Below the pieces are notes generated by a model that saw only the letters and a list, made by a program, of their open reading frames with translations, was not told the DNA's origin and searched no databases. A DNA stretch of 64,000 nucleotides, taken from contig OZ021721.1 of the NCBI GenBank assembly GCA_963978545.1, positions 111,325,366-111,389,365 of the forward strand, written 5' to 3'. The DNA comes from Linyphia triangularis (taxonomy: Eukaryota > Arthropoda > Arachnida > Araneae > Linyphiidae). Shown one piece after another: positions 36,830 to 50,559 of this stretch (its first letter is position 1; each line of letters starts with the position of its first letter). The position numbers and the translations under genes are program-made.

Positions 36830-37860
36830 GCCGTTTCTGGGAGTCAAACTCTTCTGCATGTAAATAACATTCAATTATTGTCCGATCAGCTAATTAACAA
36901 ATTCTGGGAATTAGATTCTGTTCCTTGTGTAAAACCATTGACTTCTTTAGAAAGGTCATACGAAGAGTATTTCAGAGAGACACATTCTAGAAATGATGAT
37001 GGCAGGTACACTGTTAGGTTACCATTTCGTTGCTCACCAACTAGGTTAGGTCAATCTAGACAAACAGCCCTTCGTAGATTGGTTAGTATGGAACGTCATC
37101 TCAGTTCTGATTTAGAAAAATACAATCATTATAGGAAATTTATGACCGAATATTTAAAGTTAAAATTACATGGTAGCTGTTCTCAAATCTGAGTATAACA
37201 GAAAAAACGCTTACTATTTGCCTCACCATGCTGTTTTAAGAGAATCTAGTAGCACTACTAAATTGAGAGTTGTGTTTGATGGATCTAGTAAGACGTCGTC
37301 AGGACATTCTCTCAATGACTTTCTCATGGTTGGCTATCGAGTACAACCTGACTCGAGTACAACCTATTCTGATTCAATTCAGAATGTTTCAAGTAGCTGT
37401 CAGCGCAGATGCAGAAAAGATGTTTCGCCAAATCAGAGTTCATGACGAAAATACCGATTGGCAGCGTATCCTTTGGCGAAATTCGCCCGACAATGAAATC
37501 GAATAATATCGTCTTGTCACTGTCACATACGGGACTGCTTGTGCTCCATTTCTTTCAACAAGAACCTTACGTCAATTTTGCACTAGACGAAAAAGATAAA
37601 TACCCAGCCGCATCAAGTGCAACACTCAGACATTTTTACGTAGATGATCTTCTTAGTGGAGCCTCAACTAGGGAGGAAGCTATTCTGCTTGTAAACGAAC
37701 TTCAATCAATGATGAAACAAGGGGGTTTCCATCTTCGTAAATAGCATTCAAATGATCCGTCCATATTTCGGGAAATTTCTATCGATACTAAAGAAAACGA
37801 TCTAGTTCACCTGGATGCTGACAATGACTGTAAGGTACTGGGGATCAAATGGTGTCCCAA
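36830..37860 (+). pseudogene. BEL/Pao reverse transcriptase domain
   Basis: Frames shift several times. Visible motifs in order are RYTVRLPFR (36997 on), YYLPHHAVLRESSSTTKLRV with VVFDGSSKTSSG and SLNDFL (37209-37330), the first catalytic Asp region ADAEKMFRQIRVHDENTDWQ (about 37405-37470), and HFYVDDLLSG with the YVDD catalytic pair (37630-37660). Frameshifts lie near 37180, 37350 and 37510, and a stop at 37742. No functional enzyme can be made from this copy. Confidence 0.9.
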
Positions 37861-38600
37861 ATTGGATGGGTTTCAATTTGCTGTTTCTCCAGTTGAGATA
37901 AAAGCTATTTATACCAAACGTGAAGTTCTCTCTCAAATTGCTCGCGTGTTCGACCCATTGGGACTCTTGTCACCATGCGTTATATTTATGAAGATCGTTC
38001 TTCAAGAGTTGTGGATGCATAAGTTCACTTGGGATCAACCGCTTCCAGACGAACTTTGCGTAAGGTGGAGGTCATTTCTGGAAGAACTTCATCTTATTGA
38101 ACAAGTCAAATTTCCGAGATACGTATTACAACCTCATGCTGAAATTGAAGTGCATGCCTTCTGCGACGCTTCTGAAAAAGCATACTGTGCAGCAATCTAT
38201 GTATGCTGCATTTAATTTGATTCTGTTCGAGTCATTCTTCTGACATCTAAAACACGTGTGGCACCTCTCAAGGTACAATCTCTTCCTAGATTGGAACTTC
38301 GTTCTGCTCTTTTGCTCTCGAACTTATTACATTCTACTCTACCGTCTTTAGAAATTCCTATTAAGAGAAAATATGCGTGGTCCGATTCCAAAATCACTCT
38401 TCCATGGATAACTTCAGAGCCCAGACGATGGCAACCATTCGTTACAAATCGAGTGTCACAAATTCAAGAACTGATTCCTGATGTTCAGTGGAACTTTGTG
38501 AGTGGACTCGATAATCCTGTAGATTGTGGCACAAGAGGCTTAACACCATCAAAATTCGTTAACGCTGACTTGTGGTTCAATGGTCCGACGTGGTTGAAAC
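37861..38600 (+). pseudogene. BEL/Pao connection and RNase H region
   Basis: The 37862-38215 frame includes LSQIARVFDPLGLLSPCVI and ends with HAFCDASEKAYCAAIYV, the start of a Pao-type RNase H with its first catalytic Asp. A stop at 38213 is followed in frame by VAPLKVQSLPRLELRSALL and YAWSDSKITLPWI, which carries the later Asp, then GLDNPVDCGTRGLTPS. Apart from that stop, this part is well kept. Confidence 0.9.
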
Positions 38601-39500
38601 ATCCTTCTCTACCCATTGCACAGGTAGAACAGGATCATCTTCTTAAAGATGAGATGTCAAAAGAGGAGAAGGAACAAACTAAGATTACCATGTTACAAAC
38701 TGTAAGTGAAACATTCAAAATTGAGATTTTTCATAAATATTCCTCGTGGAATAAATTGAAAAGAATTGTTTCATGGTGTCTTAGATTTCACAGAAATTGT
38801 TCTCTGCCAGCTGAGAGACGAAGGAAGACATCTTTGACGACCGAAGAGTTGAATGACTCAGAAAAGATTATCGTAAAAATTGTACAACAAGCTCATTTCT
38901 GCTCAGAAATCTCATGTCTTACAGCCGGAAAACAACTTCCTTCAAGCAACAGAATTCTCACTTTAACACCATTCATCGATGATTCTGGACTTCTTCGAGT
39001 GGGCGGCTGGTTGGAAAATGCAAGGGTTCCAGAAGAGAAGAAGCATCCTCTTCGACTTCCGAAAAGTGATCACGTCGTAGATTTGATCATCAATCACTAC
39101 CATCTAAAAATGCTCCACGCTGGTCCAGAACTTCTTCAAGCCGCAATGAGAGAAAAATTTTGGTTCTTTCCGCCAGAGATGCTGTCAGAAAGGTTGTAAA
39201 AAGATGAGTTTCATGTTTCAGCAATCGGCCAAGGCTTGCTGAGCAAATCATGGGAAATCTTCCCGAGTCCAGAGTTAGTCCTTCAACAATTTTTCAAAGA
39301 ACTGGTCTTGACTTCGCTGGACCGTTTCTTATCCGAAGTTCCAAGGGAAGAGGAAGTCGGACCACAAAGTGCTACATCTGTGTCTTCGTGTGCTTTCTAC
39401 CATCACTTCTCAGATTGAGGCGTGTCTTAACTCTAGACCGCTTTGTGGTCTTTCAACTAGTCCAGACGATTTCAGTGTGCTAACACCAGGTTACTTTCTG
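38600..39500 (+). pseudogene. BEL/Pao integrase with core deletion
   Basis: The frame open to 39199 gives the zinc-binding N-terminal region (HPLRLPKSDHVVDLIINHYH with MLHAGPELL). After a stop at 39197, LDFAGPFLIRSSKGRGSRTT carries the first catalytic Asp. The frame then jumps near 39405 directly to SQIEACLNSRPL, which in relatives lies well over 100 residues further on. The second Asp and the Glu of the D-D-E triad should fall in the missing part. This deletion alone would block integration. Confidence 0.85.
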
Positions 39501-39582
39501 ATAGGGAAACCGTTAACAGCCATTCCACAACTACCAATTCTGGATGACGTCAGTTACTGGCATGTGATGCAACCGATGGCGA

Positions 39583-39867
39583 ATGATGCAACGCATGATT
39601 CAACACTTTTGGAATCGGGGGTCGTCAGAATATTTGACAAAGCTACAATCAAGATCCAAATGGCGTGTGTCCCAAAAGAATCTGGATGTTGGAGATCTGG
39701 TTTTGATAAAAAACGAGAACCTCCCTCCACTTCAATGGAAGTTGGGTAAAATTTCAAAAGCATTCCCTGGAAAGGACAACAAAGTTCGTGTCGTTAGGGT
39801 AAAAACTCAAAATGGCGAACTTATCAGACCAATTGTGAAACTTTGCCCTTTACCTATTCAAGATTGA
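39583..39867 (+). pseudogene. BEL/Pao integrase C-terminal DUF5641-like domain
   Basis: The frame has YLTKLQSRSKWR, then VGDLVLIKNENLPPLQWKLG and VRVVRVKTQNGELIRPIVKL, ending at a stop after LCPLPIQD. This is the usual last domain of Pao polyproteins. It is offset in frame from the preceding block (39369-39749), so a frameshift lies near 39590. Confidence 0.85.
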
Positions 39868-40037
39868 ACATTTTTATTTTCTATGTTTAATTCAATTATA
39901 ATTATACTAATTTTTTTCCTTCAGCAATGTAAAGAGTCATCTTTCCATCTGTATATATTTTCTATTTACTTGCATATTATTATCTTTATTAGTTATAATA
40001 TTTTTTCTTGCATTGTTGAAACCCCCCTCCGAGGTTT

Positions 40038-40051
40038 CAAGGGGGGCGGAA
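40038..40051 (+). other. Polypurine tract
   Basis: AAGGGGGGCGGAA directly precedes the 3' LTR and would prime plus-strand synthesis. It is interrupted by a single C. Confidence 0.8.
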
Positions 40052-40293
40052 TGTTCAGTAACTTTCTTCATACAGTCCACTGGATGGCGCTATGCGCAAT
40101 TGTTTTTTATATATTTTCTTTCTACTTGAATGTAACCGTCAGTAGAGGGTAGCCGTGTGAACTTTCTTGCTACCACGTATATTTCGAGCTGAGATGACTG
40201 TTCAAATAAAATGTACCAGAACCCTGTAAGTAATTCTTTACTGTCTTGTCATGAGTACCATACGAAACAGAACGAGTTAATTAAGTATAAACA
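40052..40293 (+). repeat. BEL/Pao 3' LTR
   Basis: Same length as the 5' LTR with about 10 substitutions and no indel seen. It carries the CTCF-like word at 40077-40090. Confidence 0.95.
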
Positions 40294-40347
40294 GATTTAA
40301 CAACCACCCTAGTGATCTATACTAGCAACTTCCCACCAAACTAGTTA

Positions 40348-42760
40348 CAATGTGTAGGTAATCGTGGTAACCTATTTCATAGCATTATTAGGGGAAGCAT
40401 TTTGGTTTCGTTAGTACATCTTACCTTGTCTTAATAAATAAGAATATAGCAATTGACTCATTTTAGTAATATTTTAAAGTATAGTCAGTCAAAAATCACT
40501 TCATCAATCGAAAAATTTTACATTTTATAAGTATTGGCTTAATACCGCACATTTATTTTATAGTAAGAATACCATTTTTGATAAATAAAAGGATAAATAC
40601 TGTACATGATTGTAGGTATTTAAAATAATTGAAGACAAAAAAGACACTTACGAGATAGTAGAAGTTGGTATTATATCACTGAAACAATTGATGACAATGA
40701 TTGATGACTGATCACCACGAGGTGAGTACATACGCGTTCTCAGAAGTCCTACACTTACGCGGTGAGCTTTACGAATTAGATATTCAAGAAATAAAATACA
40801 GTGCACAAAATTATCTGTGAAATTATCCTATGATAAGTATTTGATCAAAATAAAGTTAAATTGTATAATGAAATGTAAATTTATTTTGACTTAACTTTTA
40901 ATTTTAGGATATCGTAATTTAATAAATTGTTGTTGAATGGTTTGGAAAAATATTTTAATTTTATTAATTTAAATGTGTACTTGTAATTTATTTTAATTTT
41001 GTTTCTAAAAAAAAATATTTCAATTGTAAAGATTATCATCTACGGTTGGTTATAGTTATTGCATGAAATAATGTATTTAATATGTGTAAATAAATCATAA
41101 ATTTTTCAAATGATAACTAGCACTCAATAATTAATGTTTTTCTAGATGATTGAAGCGGTTTCAAAACAATGCCATCCTATATAAAGTCTATTTTCAAGGA
41201 AAGTCTCAAAGCAAACAACTGATAATTATTTTCTTCACAATTAAGCTAATAAACAACATAACAATTGCCTAATAAGTTAAAAGTAAATTTGTAGAACTGA
41301 AGACCACAATAAGAATTGTATAGAAATTTATTCTGTTAAAATCCAATGCCAAATATATCAACTAAGCTGCAAAGCTTAAAAACTAACTTTTAGAAGTTCT
41401 TAAGCATGATCCAAGAAAGTTATAAAATTTAATTTTCTCTACTATCATTCTTTAACTACCTCTTTAAAAACTCCCACTTCTCTTTGAGATAAAAATATTA
41501 AATTAATGGTAAATAATAAGAAACATTCAGATTACGCCATCCTAGTCATATCAATTCATGTTTTGAATAATAATGAAATAAATAAAACTATTCATCTTCA
41601 TAATTTCATTGTTGAACATCTTAGCATAGTATTTCGAGAAATCCTCTGCTAATGAAGTTATTTCAACGGTGTTAAGCTGGTGAATTATATATCTCTAACA
41701 AACATTCAAAACATTTGCCGCTATTACACAAGTACGGAGGCAAAGTTCCTCTCCCTATAAATTTGCTTTTGCTGAAAAGTTGAAAGAGTGAAAATAAAAA
41801 CAAAACACAAATGAAATGTCTCTGTTCCTGCCTCAGCTAATCCTCTTAATTACCACAAGAAATTACTTCTAAAGACTAATTAAATGTAACCGCAAATAGA
41901 AACTTTCTATTCGCCCTGGTATGAAAGAAGATAAAGTGGGGGTATTATTTTTGCAACAATGTTAAATGAAGTGTTTTCAGAGAAGGAATAAAGTATCGAA
42001 TGTTGTTTAACTCTATAGAATTAGCTTAGTCCTTTTAATTAATGGTACTTTTGGAAGAATCACAACCACTTGCTAGGAATGAAATAACATGAGCAGCTAA
42101 GATTCTATCATACCAATCACCACTGAAATTTACAATTTAATAGAAAAGCTGCTAAAATGATTCTAAATAAATTTATTATATATGTACAGTAAATAAATCG
42201 CATGACTTTTGCCTTTGGAAAAGTCTCAAAATAAAATAATAATTTATGTTTGTTACTACGTGTAAGGTCATTAAACTAAACCGAAATACGTTTTTCAAAA
42301 TTATGACACAGACCCTTGCTTCCAAAGTTTAATAAAACGAATGATTTTCCAAATTATCATGGTCACGAAGCCATGAACAAATGATAGCTATTTAAGTTTT
42401 TAAAAAGATTTCATGAAATATTATGCAAACATTTCATTCTTTCAGAGTGCACTTCAGCATCCATTCAGAATGATTAAAATAACACGAATTAAAATCATTC
42501 TAGAAATAAAATTACTCTATTGAGCTTTAAGTATGTGCTTTCGAAAAAAATATATAATTAAATGATTCGACTTCATAATTCAAATATAAGAAGTAGGTTG
42601 TTAATATTTTCCCACCAGTAAATGAAAAAAACAAATTCAAATATGAAAAATTGTAACATTCAGCATTTGTAGAAATGAATTTAATTTTCCTTAAGCCAAC
42701 TACTTTTTGCTTCCTTGAAATCGGCTATTTTTCTCGCAAACTATAGCCACACCGCATTTA
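40348..42760. other. AT-rich intergenic DNA, nothing recognised
   Basis: No exon, element end or tandem unit is recognised. Confidence 0.45.
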
Positions 42761-43310
42761 GTTTTTGATCAATGCGATAAAAAAAATTATATTAATCTCC
42801 ACTAATTTATTTTATCTTGTCTTTTACCTAGTTAATCTTGCCAGATATTGATCTTATCTCCTCACAGCCAGCAACTTTTTTACCACCTTTCAGCCAGCTA
42901 TTTTATATCTCCTTACAACCAGTTATTTTTGTCTCCTCAGAGCCAGCTATAAATTTTGAAAACTACATATGCATACTGCAGTAAGTTTTCGATCAATGCT
43001 TAATCCCCATTAATTTATTCAATCTCGTCTTTTGCTTGATCTTTTCAGCTGTTGATCTTATCTCCTCACAGCCAGCAACTTTTTTACCACCTTTCAGCCA
43101 GCTATTTTATATCTCCTCACAACCAGTTATTTTTGTCTCCTCAGAGCCAGCTATAAATTTTGAAAACTACATATGCATACTGCAGTAAGTTTTCGATCAA
43201 TGCTTAATCCCCATTAATTTATTCAATCTCGTCTTTTGCTTGATCTTTTCAGCTGTTGATCGTATCTCCTCAAAGCCAGGAATAGTTTAGCTTCCTCACA
43301 GCCAGCTATT
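42760..43310 (+). repeat. Tandem array, 204-bp units with nested CTCCTCACAGCCAGC words
   Basis: GATCTTATCTCCTC starts units at 42850 and 43054, and a variant (GATCGTATCTCCTC) at 43258, a period of 204. A more diverged unit precedes them. Inside each unit, CAGCCAGCTATTTT-like words recur every 25-40 bp, so the unit itself grew from a shorter repeat. Confidence 0.9.
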
Positions 43311-44980
43311 TTTTGCCTCCTCAGAAAAGTTTTTCAAGAAAACCACTCAAAAAATTGCTTAGATTCGTTTAAAAATCTAATAATAAAGAATTGCAGCATT
43401 TAAGTGTTTTTCAAACAGCAAAACTTTTTGTGTAAAGAAAGTAAAAAATAAAAAAACTTATTTTTACAACTTGCATTTGAATGAACCAATGCTGAATGCC
43501 TTTTTTTTTCAGAAAGTAAAATTTGACCTTATTTTCTTAGAAAATAACACAATAAGATGTAACGACGAATAATTTAATAAAAAAAGCTGTAATGGGAGTT
43601 GAATATATGATTCCAAAATAACGCTAAGCTTAGTTTTAGTGCAGAAAGCTAGCTTTCTTTTTCAGTGCCTGAATAAAAGTGAATATTATATGTGAGATAA
43701 TACAGCTTGTTTAAATTCCAATCACATTCTGAATTGTGTCATTATTTTTGTCACGTACTAAGGAACTCTTAGAATTTCAGCATTCAACAATGAAGTTATC
43801 ATTCTTCAATGCGCACTACTAAAACCTCATCATTTCTTTAAAAAATTCATGTTTTAGAAATGTCACAGCAGTGAAAATTTAACAAAAATAAAGCTTAGTT
43901 CTAAAGCATTTCCTAGAAAGATATATATGTTCATTGTTCAATGTATTTTTGCATTATAATAAATATATATAATAATGAGAAATTTTTGCAATGAGCAACA
44001 AATGGTTATGTTATTGTTAAAACTTAATTTAATCATTAAATTCAGAAAATATTTAACTAAGTTTTTCGCTAATTGGTCATAGAAATAGTTAAAAATATAT
44101 TGGATTTATTGCAATGTGGTTTGCAAGAATATTATTTAAAAAAAAAAACTTTTTATCTCGTGTGTCTTGTCTTTGAATAAATCTTGTAATATGTATGCTA
44201 GTAGTTTAATTAAGTAAACTGTACTTGATTATAAGAAAAATTACAATCTCTATCACTGTTTCAATTCAATCGAAATTGGGATCACTTTCAAAAAGCGATT
44301 CAATCCATTTTCATTAGTTTTACAGGAGACAACAAAAACATTTTAAAACCTTATTTCTGAAACCTTGAGTTTGAATGCATTTATATATTGAAATGAGACG
44401 TTTTAGAACAATACAGCTTTGTTAAGTGATGTAGCGCATTGATAACATGTACAAAATAAAAAAAAACTATTTTGCAAAAAAATCGGAATTAAGCTCAGAT
44501 TGAAATTAATCCAAACTTTTTACGTATTCAATTGTTCGTTGTGATTTCTATGAATTTCAGGTGAAAAGTTTAGAAGCAAATTAATGAAAAAACATATAAT
44601 TTCGGCGGGAAATTCAGATTTTGTAATTTTTACATTTTCTAGTAATACAATTATTTTTTTTATGCAATACTTGTATTCACAAAGTGACACTTTAATTGGC
44701 CATGTATATAGTTTGTTTGTTATACTCAAAAACCTAGCACTTATTTTTTTAATTTTTTCCGTTTTCTTCCAATCTTTAAATTAAATCTTAATGTATGGTA
44801 TAATACTTAAGCTTGGAACCTACAAAAAATTGCGACCTACGAGAAATTTTAAAATTATATATAAATACAGATATTTGTTGTTATGATTAACCACTCCTCA
44901 TGAAATAAAATTTTCATACCTGCATTTCGTAAAAGTTTTTAATTGTTTTATTTACATTTTCATTAGTTATACTAACTGCA

Positions 44981-45028
<48 letters not shown>

Positions 45029-46300
45029 ACTGTTTGGTTTTTTAATTTTAATTCCATGTTAAAATCATAGATGCTATTGCATTCGATTGAAAAAATCTTT
45101 AGATATAAAGCTCATATTACAGTAAAAAATAAGTTTTCTTTTATTATTTCAGCATATTAAATTTCATTTATTAATTTCATAATCAACATTATACATTGAT
45201 AACTAATATTAAATTATAGTTACAATTATTACGTCAGTAATATTGTTATAAATTGTTTGAATAAAATATACTTAAATTTGGTACTTTAATAATATTAGAA
45301 ATAAAGTGTATCGTAAAAAATGCAACTCAAGATATATCCAATAAGTAAAATATTAGTAATAAAACTCATCATATAATCATAAAACTCACTATATAGTCAT
45401 AAAACTCATCATATAATAATAGGTTCAACCTGACGTTGGACAAATATAATAATCTTAAATACTAACACAATTTTAGAATTATTGCGGTAATTTATTCGTG
45501 AATTTATTAGTAGTAATTTATTCGTGAATAACGTTAATCCGACAGTAATTCTTACTTTATTAACAGCTAACTCAGATAATTGAAAATTAACATAAATATA
45601 ATTACTATCATGTCTATCATTGGATTAAGCTCTTCATACACGCTTCTTTAATATAATATTACTGGAAATATATTTACAATAAAAACGCCACAAAAGATAA
45701 CTTCAAAAAATAAGATTTCGAAATGTCCCAAGAAATCTTCCCAAAAACAAGAATATTTCAAAGAAATCCATTATACTAACAAGCAATACGAAAGAAATGA
45801 ATACTAAAATAATAACTGCTTTATGGCAACCAAACAATTCCGGTAGACCTATATTGATCTTCACCTTCTCATATTCCTGTCCATAAAGTGTCTTGAAACT
45901 TTTGCACTTTTTCTGTTATTGATTATTTATGCTTTGTTCTTTCACAATCCTCATAACTTTCCCCATAACGCGAGACATAATCGTAAATGGCAATAATGCT
46001 GTCCACCAGCATCCCCACTTATCCAGGAGATATTTCATGGACTTCGAGTCACCAAATTGTTATCCGAATAAGGAGATCTAAGCGAATTTATCGTATCTCA
46101 CATGCTATCTTCCTTGAGATATATTCCGACTGCTTTCAATAAGAATTCAAAACAAGGTTGCTTTATCAACGCCCCGTTAAAAAGGAAAATCGTATTGAAA
46201 AGGGAATTGCTTCCCTAGGCGAAAACAACGCTCGATCAGCAAATTATTTTTGCTGATATAGACAGTGAAAATTCTTGTTGAATGGACAAAAGTATTAACT
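43311..46300. other. AT-rich intergenic DNA with poly-A and a 20-bp triplet repeat
   Basis: No gene is recognised. It holds a poly-A run of about 43 bp (44984-45026), three 20-bp tandem units at 45361-45420 and a GC-richer stretch at 45840-46250 without an open frame of note. Confidence 0.45.
45361..45420 (+). repeat. Three tandem copies of a 20-bp unit
   Basis: AAAACTCATCATATAATCAT and two close variants follow head to tail with no spacer. Confidence 0.9.
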
Positions 46301-47110
46301 AGTTAACTTTTTATTGCTCGCTCTGATCGTAACAAATTTAGTTCAGTAATTACTAGAGTTCATTTTGTACCAGATGAACTTAAGATTTCTGTCTCGAGTA
46401 TACGAGGATTACCCATTCCTCGTATTTTAATAAACTGGATCGTTTGTTGGATGAAAATCTTAAAAACCTGTATGCATACATTTTATGAGAGACATACGAG
46501 ACAATATATTATCTAACTTCAGTAATGACTTTAGTGTTCAATGTGTGCCAGATAAACTTAATATTCCTCTATCGACTTCATAAAAACTGCCCATTCCTGC
46601 CATTTTAATGAAACTGGGTGGTTTATTGGATTCAAATATTAAACACATATACTTTAAATGCATATATTTTATGAGCGACGACATACGAACGCAAAATTAA
46701 CTAGATAGCTTTTTGTTATGCTTTCATGAAAAATTTAGATCAGTAATGACTTAGCGTTCAGTTTGTACCCTATATGAAACATTCCAATTATGTGTACACA
46801 AGAATTGCCAATTCCTGGTGTTTTATTGCATGCAAATCTTAAAAAACTTTATGATTTTATGAACATTCATATCTTCAGAGTACGAGAATTACACATTCCT
46901 AATATTTTAATAAAACTGGGAGGTTTATTGGACGAAAATCTTAAAAACTGATATGTATAGACTTTATAAGCAACATACGAACGTAGTTAAAACAAGTTAA
47001 CTTTTTGTTACTCTGGCTATTGCCAAACTATATCTGCAGATATAGTTTGGCAATAGCATCCGCTTTATACCAGATGAGCTTAACATTCCTGTTTTGAGTG
47101 TGCAAAAATC
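46300..47110 (+). repeat. Degenerate tandem repeat, units of about 200 bp
   Basis: GAAAATCTTAAAAAC, ATATTTTATGAGCGACATACGA, TTCAGTAATGACTT, ACCAGATGAACTTAA-ATTCCT and ATTACCCATTCCT-TATTTTAAT recur in order about four times with divergence. A shorter related piece lies at 20840-20905 just before MITE copy A, so repeat and MITE belong to one larger family. Confidence 0.7.
47016..47057. repeat. Perfect 42-bp palindrome
   Basis: The sequence from 47016 (GCTATTGCCAAACTATATC) is its own reverse complement around a CTGCAG centre at 47034-47039. It could form a cruciform with no loop. Confidence 0.97.
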
Positions 47111-47911
47111 CAAATGCTGTAAATGTATTTAAGCTTTGTGGATTTTCTGTGATGTAATTTTAAATTAAAAAGAATGAATATAATTTTTTCTCTAAATGAG
47201 TTATATACAGGTAGAGGAAAATCTTAAAAATCGATAGATACATATTTTGTGAGCGACATACCACGCAGTAATTACAAGTTCTGTAAAAATTGTAATTTTT
47301 ATATTTTTTCTCAAATTTTAGCAATTGAACGTCAGCATAACATGAAATCTGAACAGTGACTACATTGCGCATTCTTATTGATGCAATGGAAAAAAAGAAG
47401 ATATAAATTTTTATTTTGTAGAATTTTACAAATGCATTTAGCTATATTTTTTTTATTTTTTTTTTGAAGGGAGTCTTTAAATATTTTAACTGAATGAATC
47501 TTATAAAATTGTATGAAACCACTATGATATTCTTCCATATTTGAATTCAGAGCCTTTGAACATACAGGAATACAAAGGTTCTATAATTTCAATGAGTGAT
47601 TATTAACAAATGGGTTATTAAAAAATGAATAACTATATGTTAAAAAAAGCATCGATTTGAAAGGAAAGGCACAAATGATTATACAATAAATATGTTTATT
47701 ACTTTTTGTTTCAATAGTTCATAAAAAGAAAAGTCTACTTTTGAGCAAACCAATATTGAAAATTAATTTTTTATTAATAACAATTAAATGTAAAAATATA
47801 TTTCTCTGTCGATGTCGTTAAACCCATTAAAAAATTTGTTCTTTCTATTCTGACGTTCACTTGCAAAATACCAAGATAAAATGCAAAAAACGATAACTTA
47901 TGAGAAATATA

Positions 47912-48630
<719 letters not shown>

Positions 48631-50559
48631 GCCAGGCATCATCAAAAATGAGGTATGGTATCATCTAAACTTTTTTTATTTTTGAGTTTTGAAATGATTT
48701 AAAAATTTGAATCAAGTTATTTAAAAGTACATAAGAGATCAATATTTCATAGACAAATTTCACAGTTGTTTTAATTTTTTTAAATTAAAAAAAATATGTC
48801 TTTTTTAAATATAAATATTTGTCACCATAACTTTTTCTAAGATACATTAAACTATAATACAAAAAAATTGGCATACCATTTTGTAAACAAAACAGATATT
48901 TTATTTTTTATAGTCATTCCATACTAAAATAATTATCTCAAAACTCAAATTTTGTAATTTTAGAAATTTTTTCAATGCAGCGCTGATCTAACTTGCATGC
49001 GCATTTATCATATGTACATACTTAAAAGTAACCGTAACAATTCACATTTCTCTATTATAATATTTAAAAAAGTACTATTATTACAAAACAATTGATATCA
49101 AAGAAAACGAAACACTTTGTGAAATATATTCCAAATTTGTAATATGAACAGCTGGCGTTTTCAGTTTCTGTTTTCTTCCCTTGCATCTATATGCATAACA
49201 AAGCATAAAATAAGAAACAACGCATAAAAAAATATAAATATCCTTTAGAATTTATTAGGTATATTCTAAGAATTCAAACTAATTACCAAATTGTTTGAAA
49301 AAAAATATATCATTTTAACTATTTTTAGCCTACTGTGTACCCTTACAGAAATGTGGTCCTCACGATTATTTTCTGAGGTGATAAAAGTGCTACTTACGAT
49401 TATTTTCTGTCGAGATAAATACGCTACTTGGATTCTTCTATGATGACAAATATAGTGGTCTTTTCTCTCTGGGAGTAGCTGAGTGGTTTTATTTTGCTAT
49501 GTATGTTAAACAAATTGTATTTGGTGGGCAATAAATGAGCTTGCAACCCTAGAAAGTAATCAGCCCCTTAGGTCCCTGTGAATTATTCAGGCATTTCCCC
49601 ATTACGTCTATGCCCTCTTCATTCGAGATCTAATACTGTCTGTGTAAGAAATTAGGGCTATGTAGGCATATAAAGATTTCAGACAGTGCTATTAGATCAC
49701 CAAGCCGAGTGTATATAGCTTTCAAGCAAAAAGATTAACGATACATTGTAAACAAGCCAACTGATCATCCTTTGGTTTGGATGGATGAATACGGTTGCTA
49801 AGGACACGAATGTGCCGAACATAATTTGGGGATGCATTATCGGTATTAGAAAAGGAAAGGTATCCCGATTTCCGGAAAATTTCTATTGCATAGTAGAGAA
49901 CTTTTCGATCTCCGATGGCTCAGTGGTACTACGCACGACTGATAATACCGTCATCTGGCAATTATCATTCAGAAGTGCCCCACAAATGTTGACGTGATGG
50001 TCAATGAAAACATATAGTCTTGTGTCTTGTGTAACTTGGTAGTTTACGGGTTTTTTTAATTAGAGACATAAATACAAGACATCCCTTCCTTAAATTCCGT
50101 CTGGAGAAATATTGAAATTCCATTTGTTGAACCTTGGAATATTTTACATATTTAAAATGAAATCAATCGTGTTTCGTGCAACTGTATATTTCTGTGCAGT
50201 CTGGCTTGTTGTTTTGCCTTTACACAAGATATATAAAATAATAAAGTTCATGCATTTTTAAAAAAATAGTTGTACCTTTGGACAATAATATCCATGCTAT
50301 ATTTCAATGCTTTAATAATAAATGACAGTTAAAGAATATATTCTCTAAATTCAAAGATTGCAAATGATATAGTTTATCAATTTTAAGCATTGAACTCTTA
50401 AATAAAATTCATATGTAAATTTCAAACAATAAATAATGCTATTGCTTTAATAAAAAACTACTTTAGTATTTAACTTTTTTCTGTAATTTCTGAGGTATGG
50501 ATAATCAAATTTATACCAATTTGCATTCGACTGGATTTCATATCTCTATCAACCCATAA
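48631..50559. other. Intergenic DNA with a GC-richer island at 49430-50010
   Basis: No gene is recognised. The island has a plus-strand 70-residue frame (49785-49997) starting at an ATG and reading VPNIIWGCIIGIRKGK, which matches no family I know. It might be an exon or conserved regulatory DNA. Confidence 0.4.

Larger units (their letters stand above)
34319..40293 (+). mobile_element. BEL/Pao LTR retrotransposon, full-length but inactivated
   Basis: Two 242-bp LTRs (34319-34560, 40052-40293) start TGTTCAG and end ACA and differ at about 10 positions. They are flanked by GACTT (34314-34318) and GATTT (40294-40298), a 5-bp duplication with one change. Between them the order is gag with Cys/His knuckles, aspartic protease, reverse transcriptase, RNase H, integrase and a C-terminal DUF5641-like domain, which is the BEL/Pao order. 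Stops, frameshifts and an internal deletion disable it. No envelope-like frame is seen. Confidence 0.95.
34131..40347 (+). repeat. 122-bp tandem duplication, second copy split by the BEL/Pao element
   Basis: Copy 1 starts CTGATCTCTAACT at 34131 and copy 2 at 34253. Copy 2 is interrupted at 34318 by the retrotransposon and resumes at 40294 (TTTAACAACCACC, then TAGCAACT-CCCACC and TAGTTA), matching the same points of copy 1. Skipping the element restores alignment of the two copies. Confidence 0.85.
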
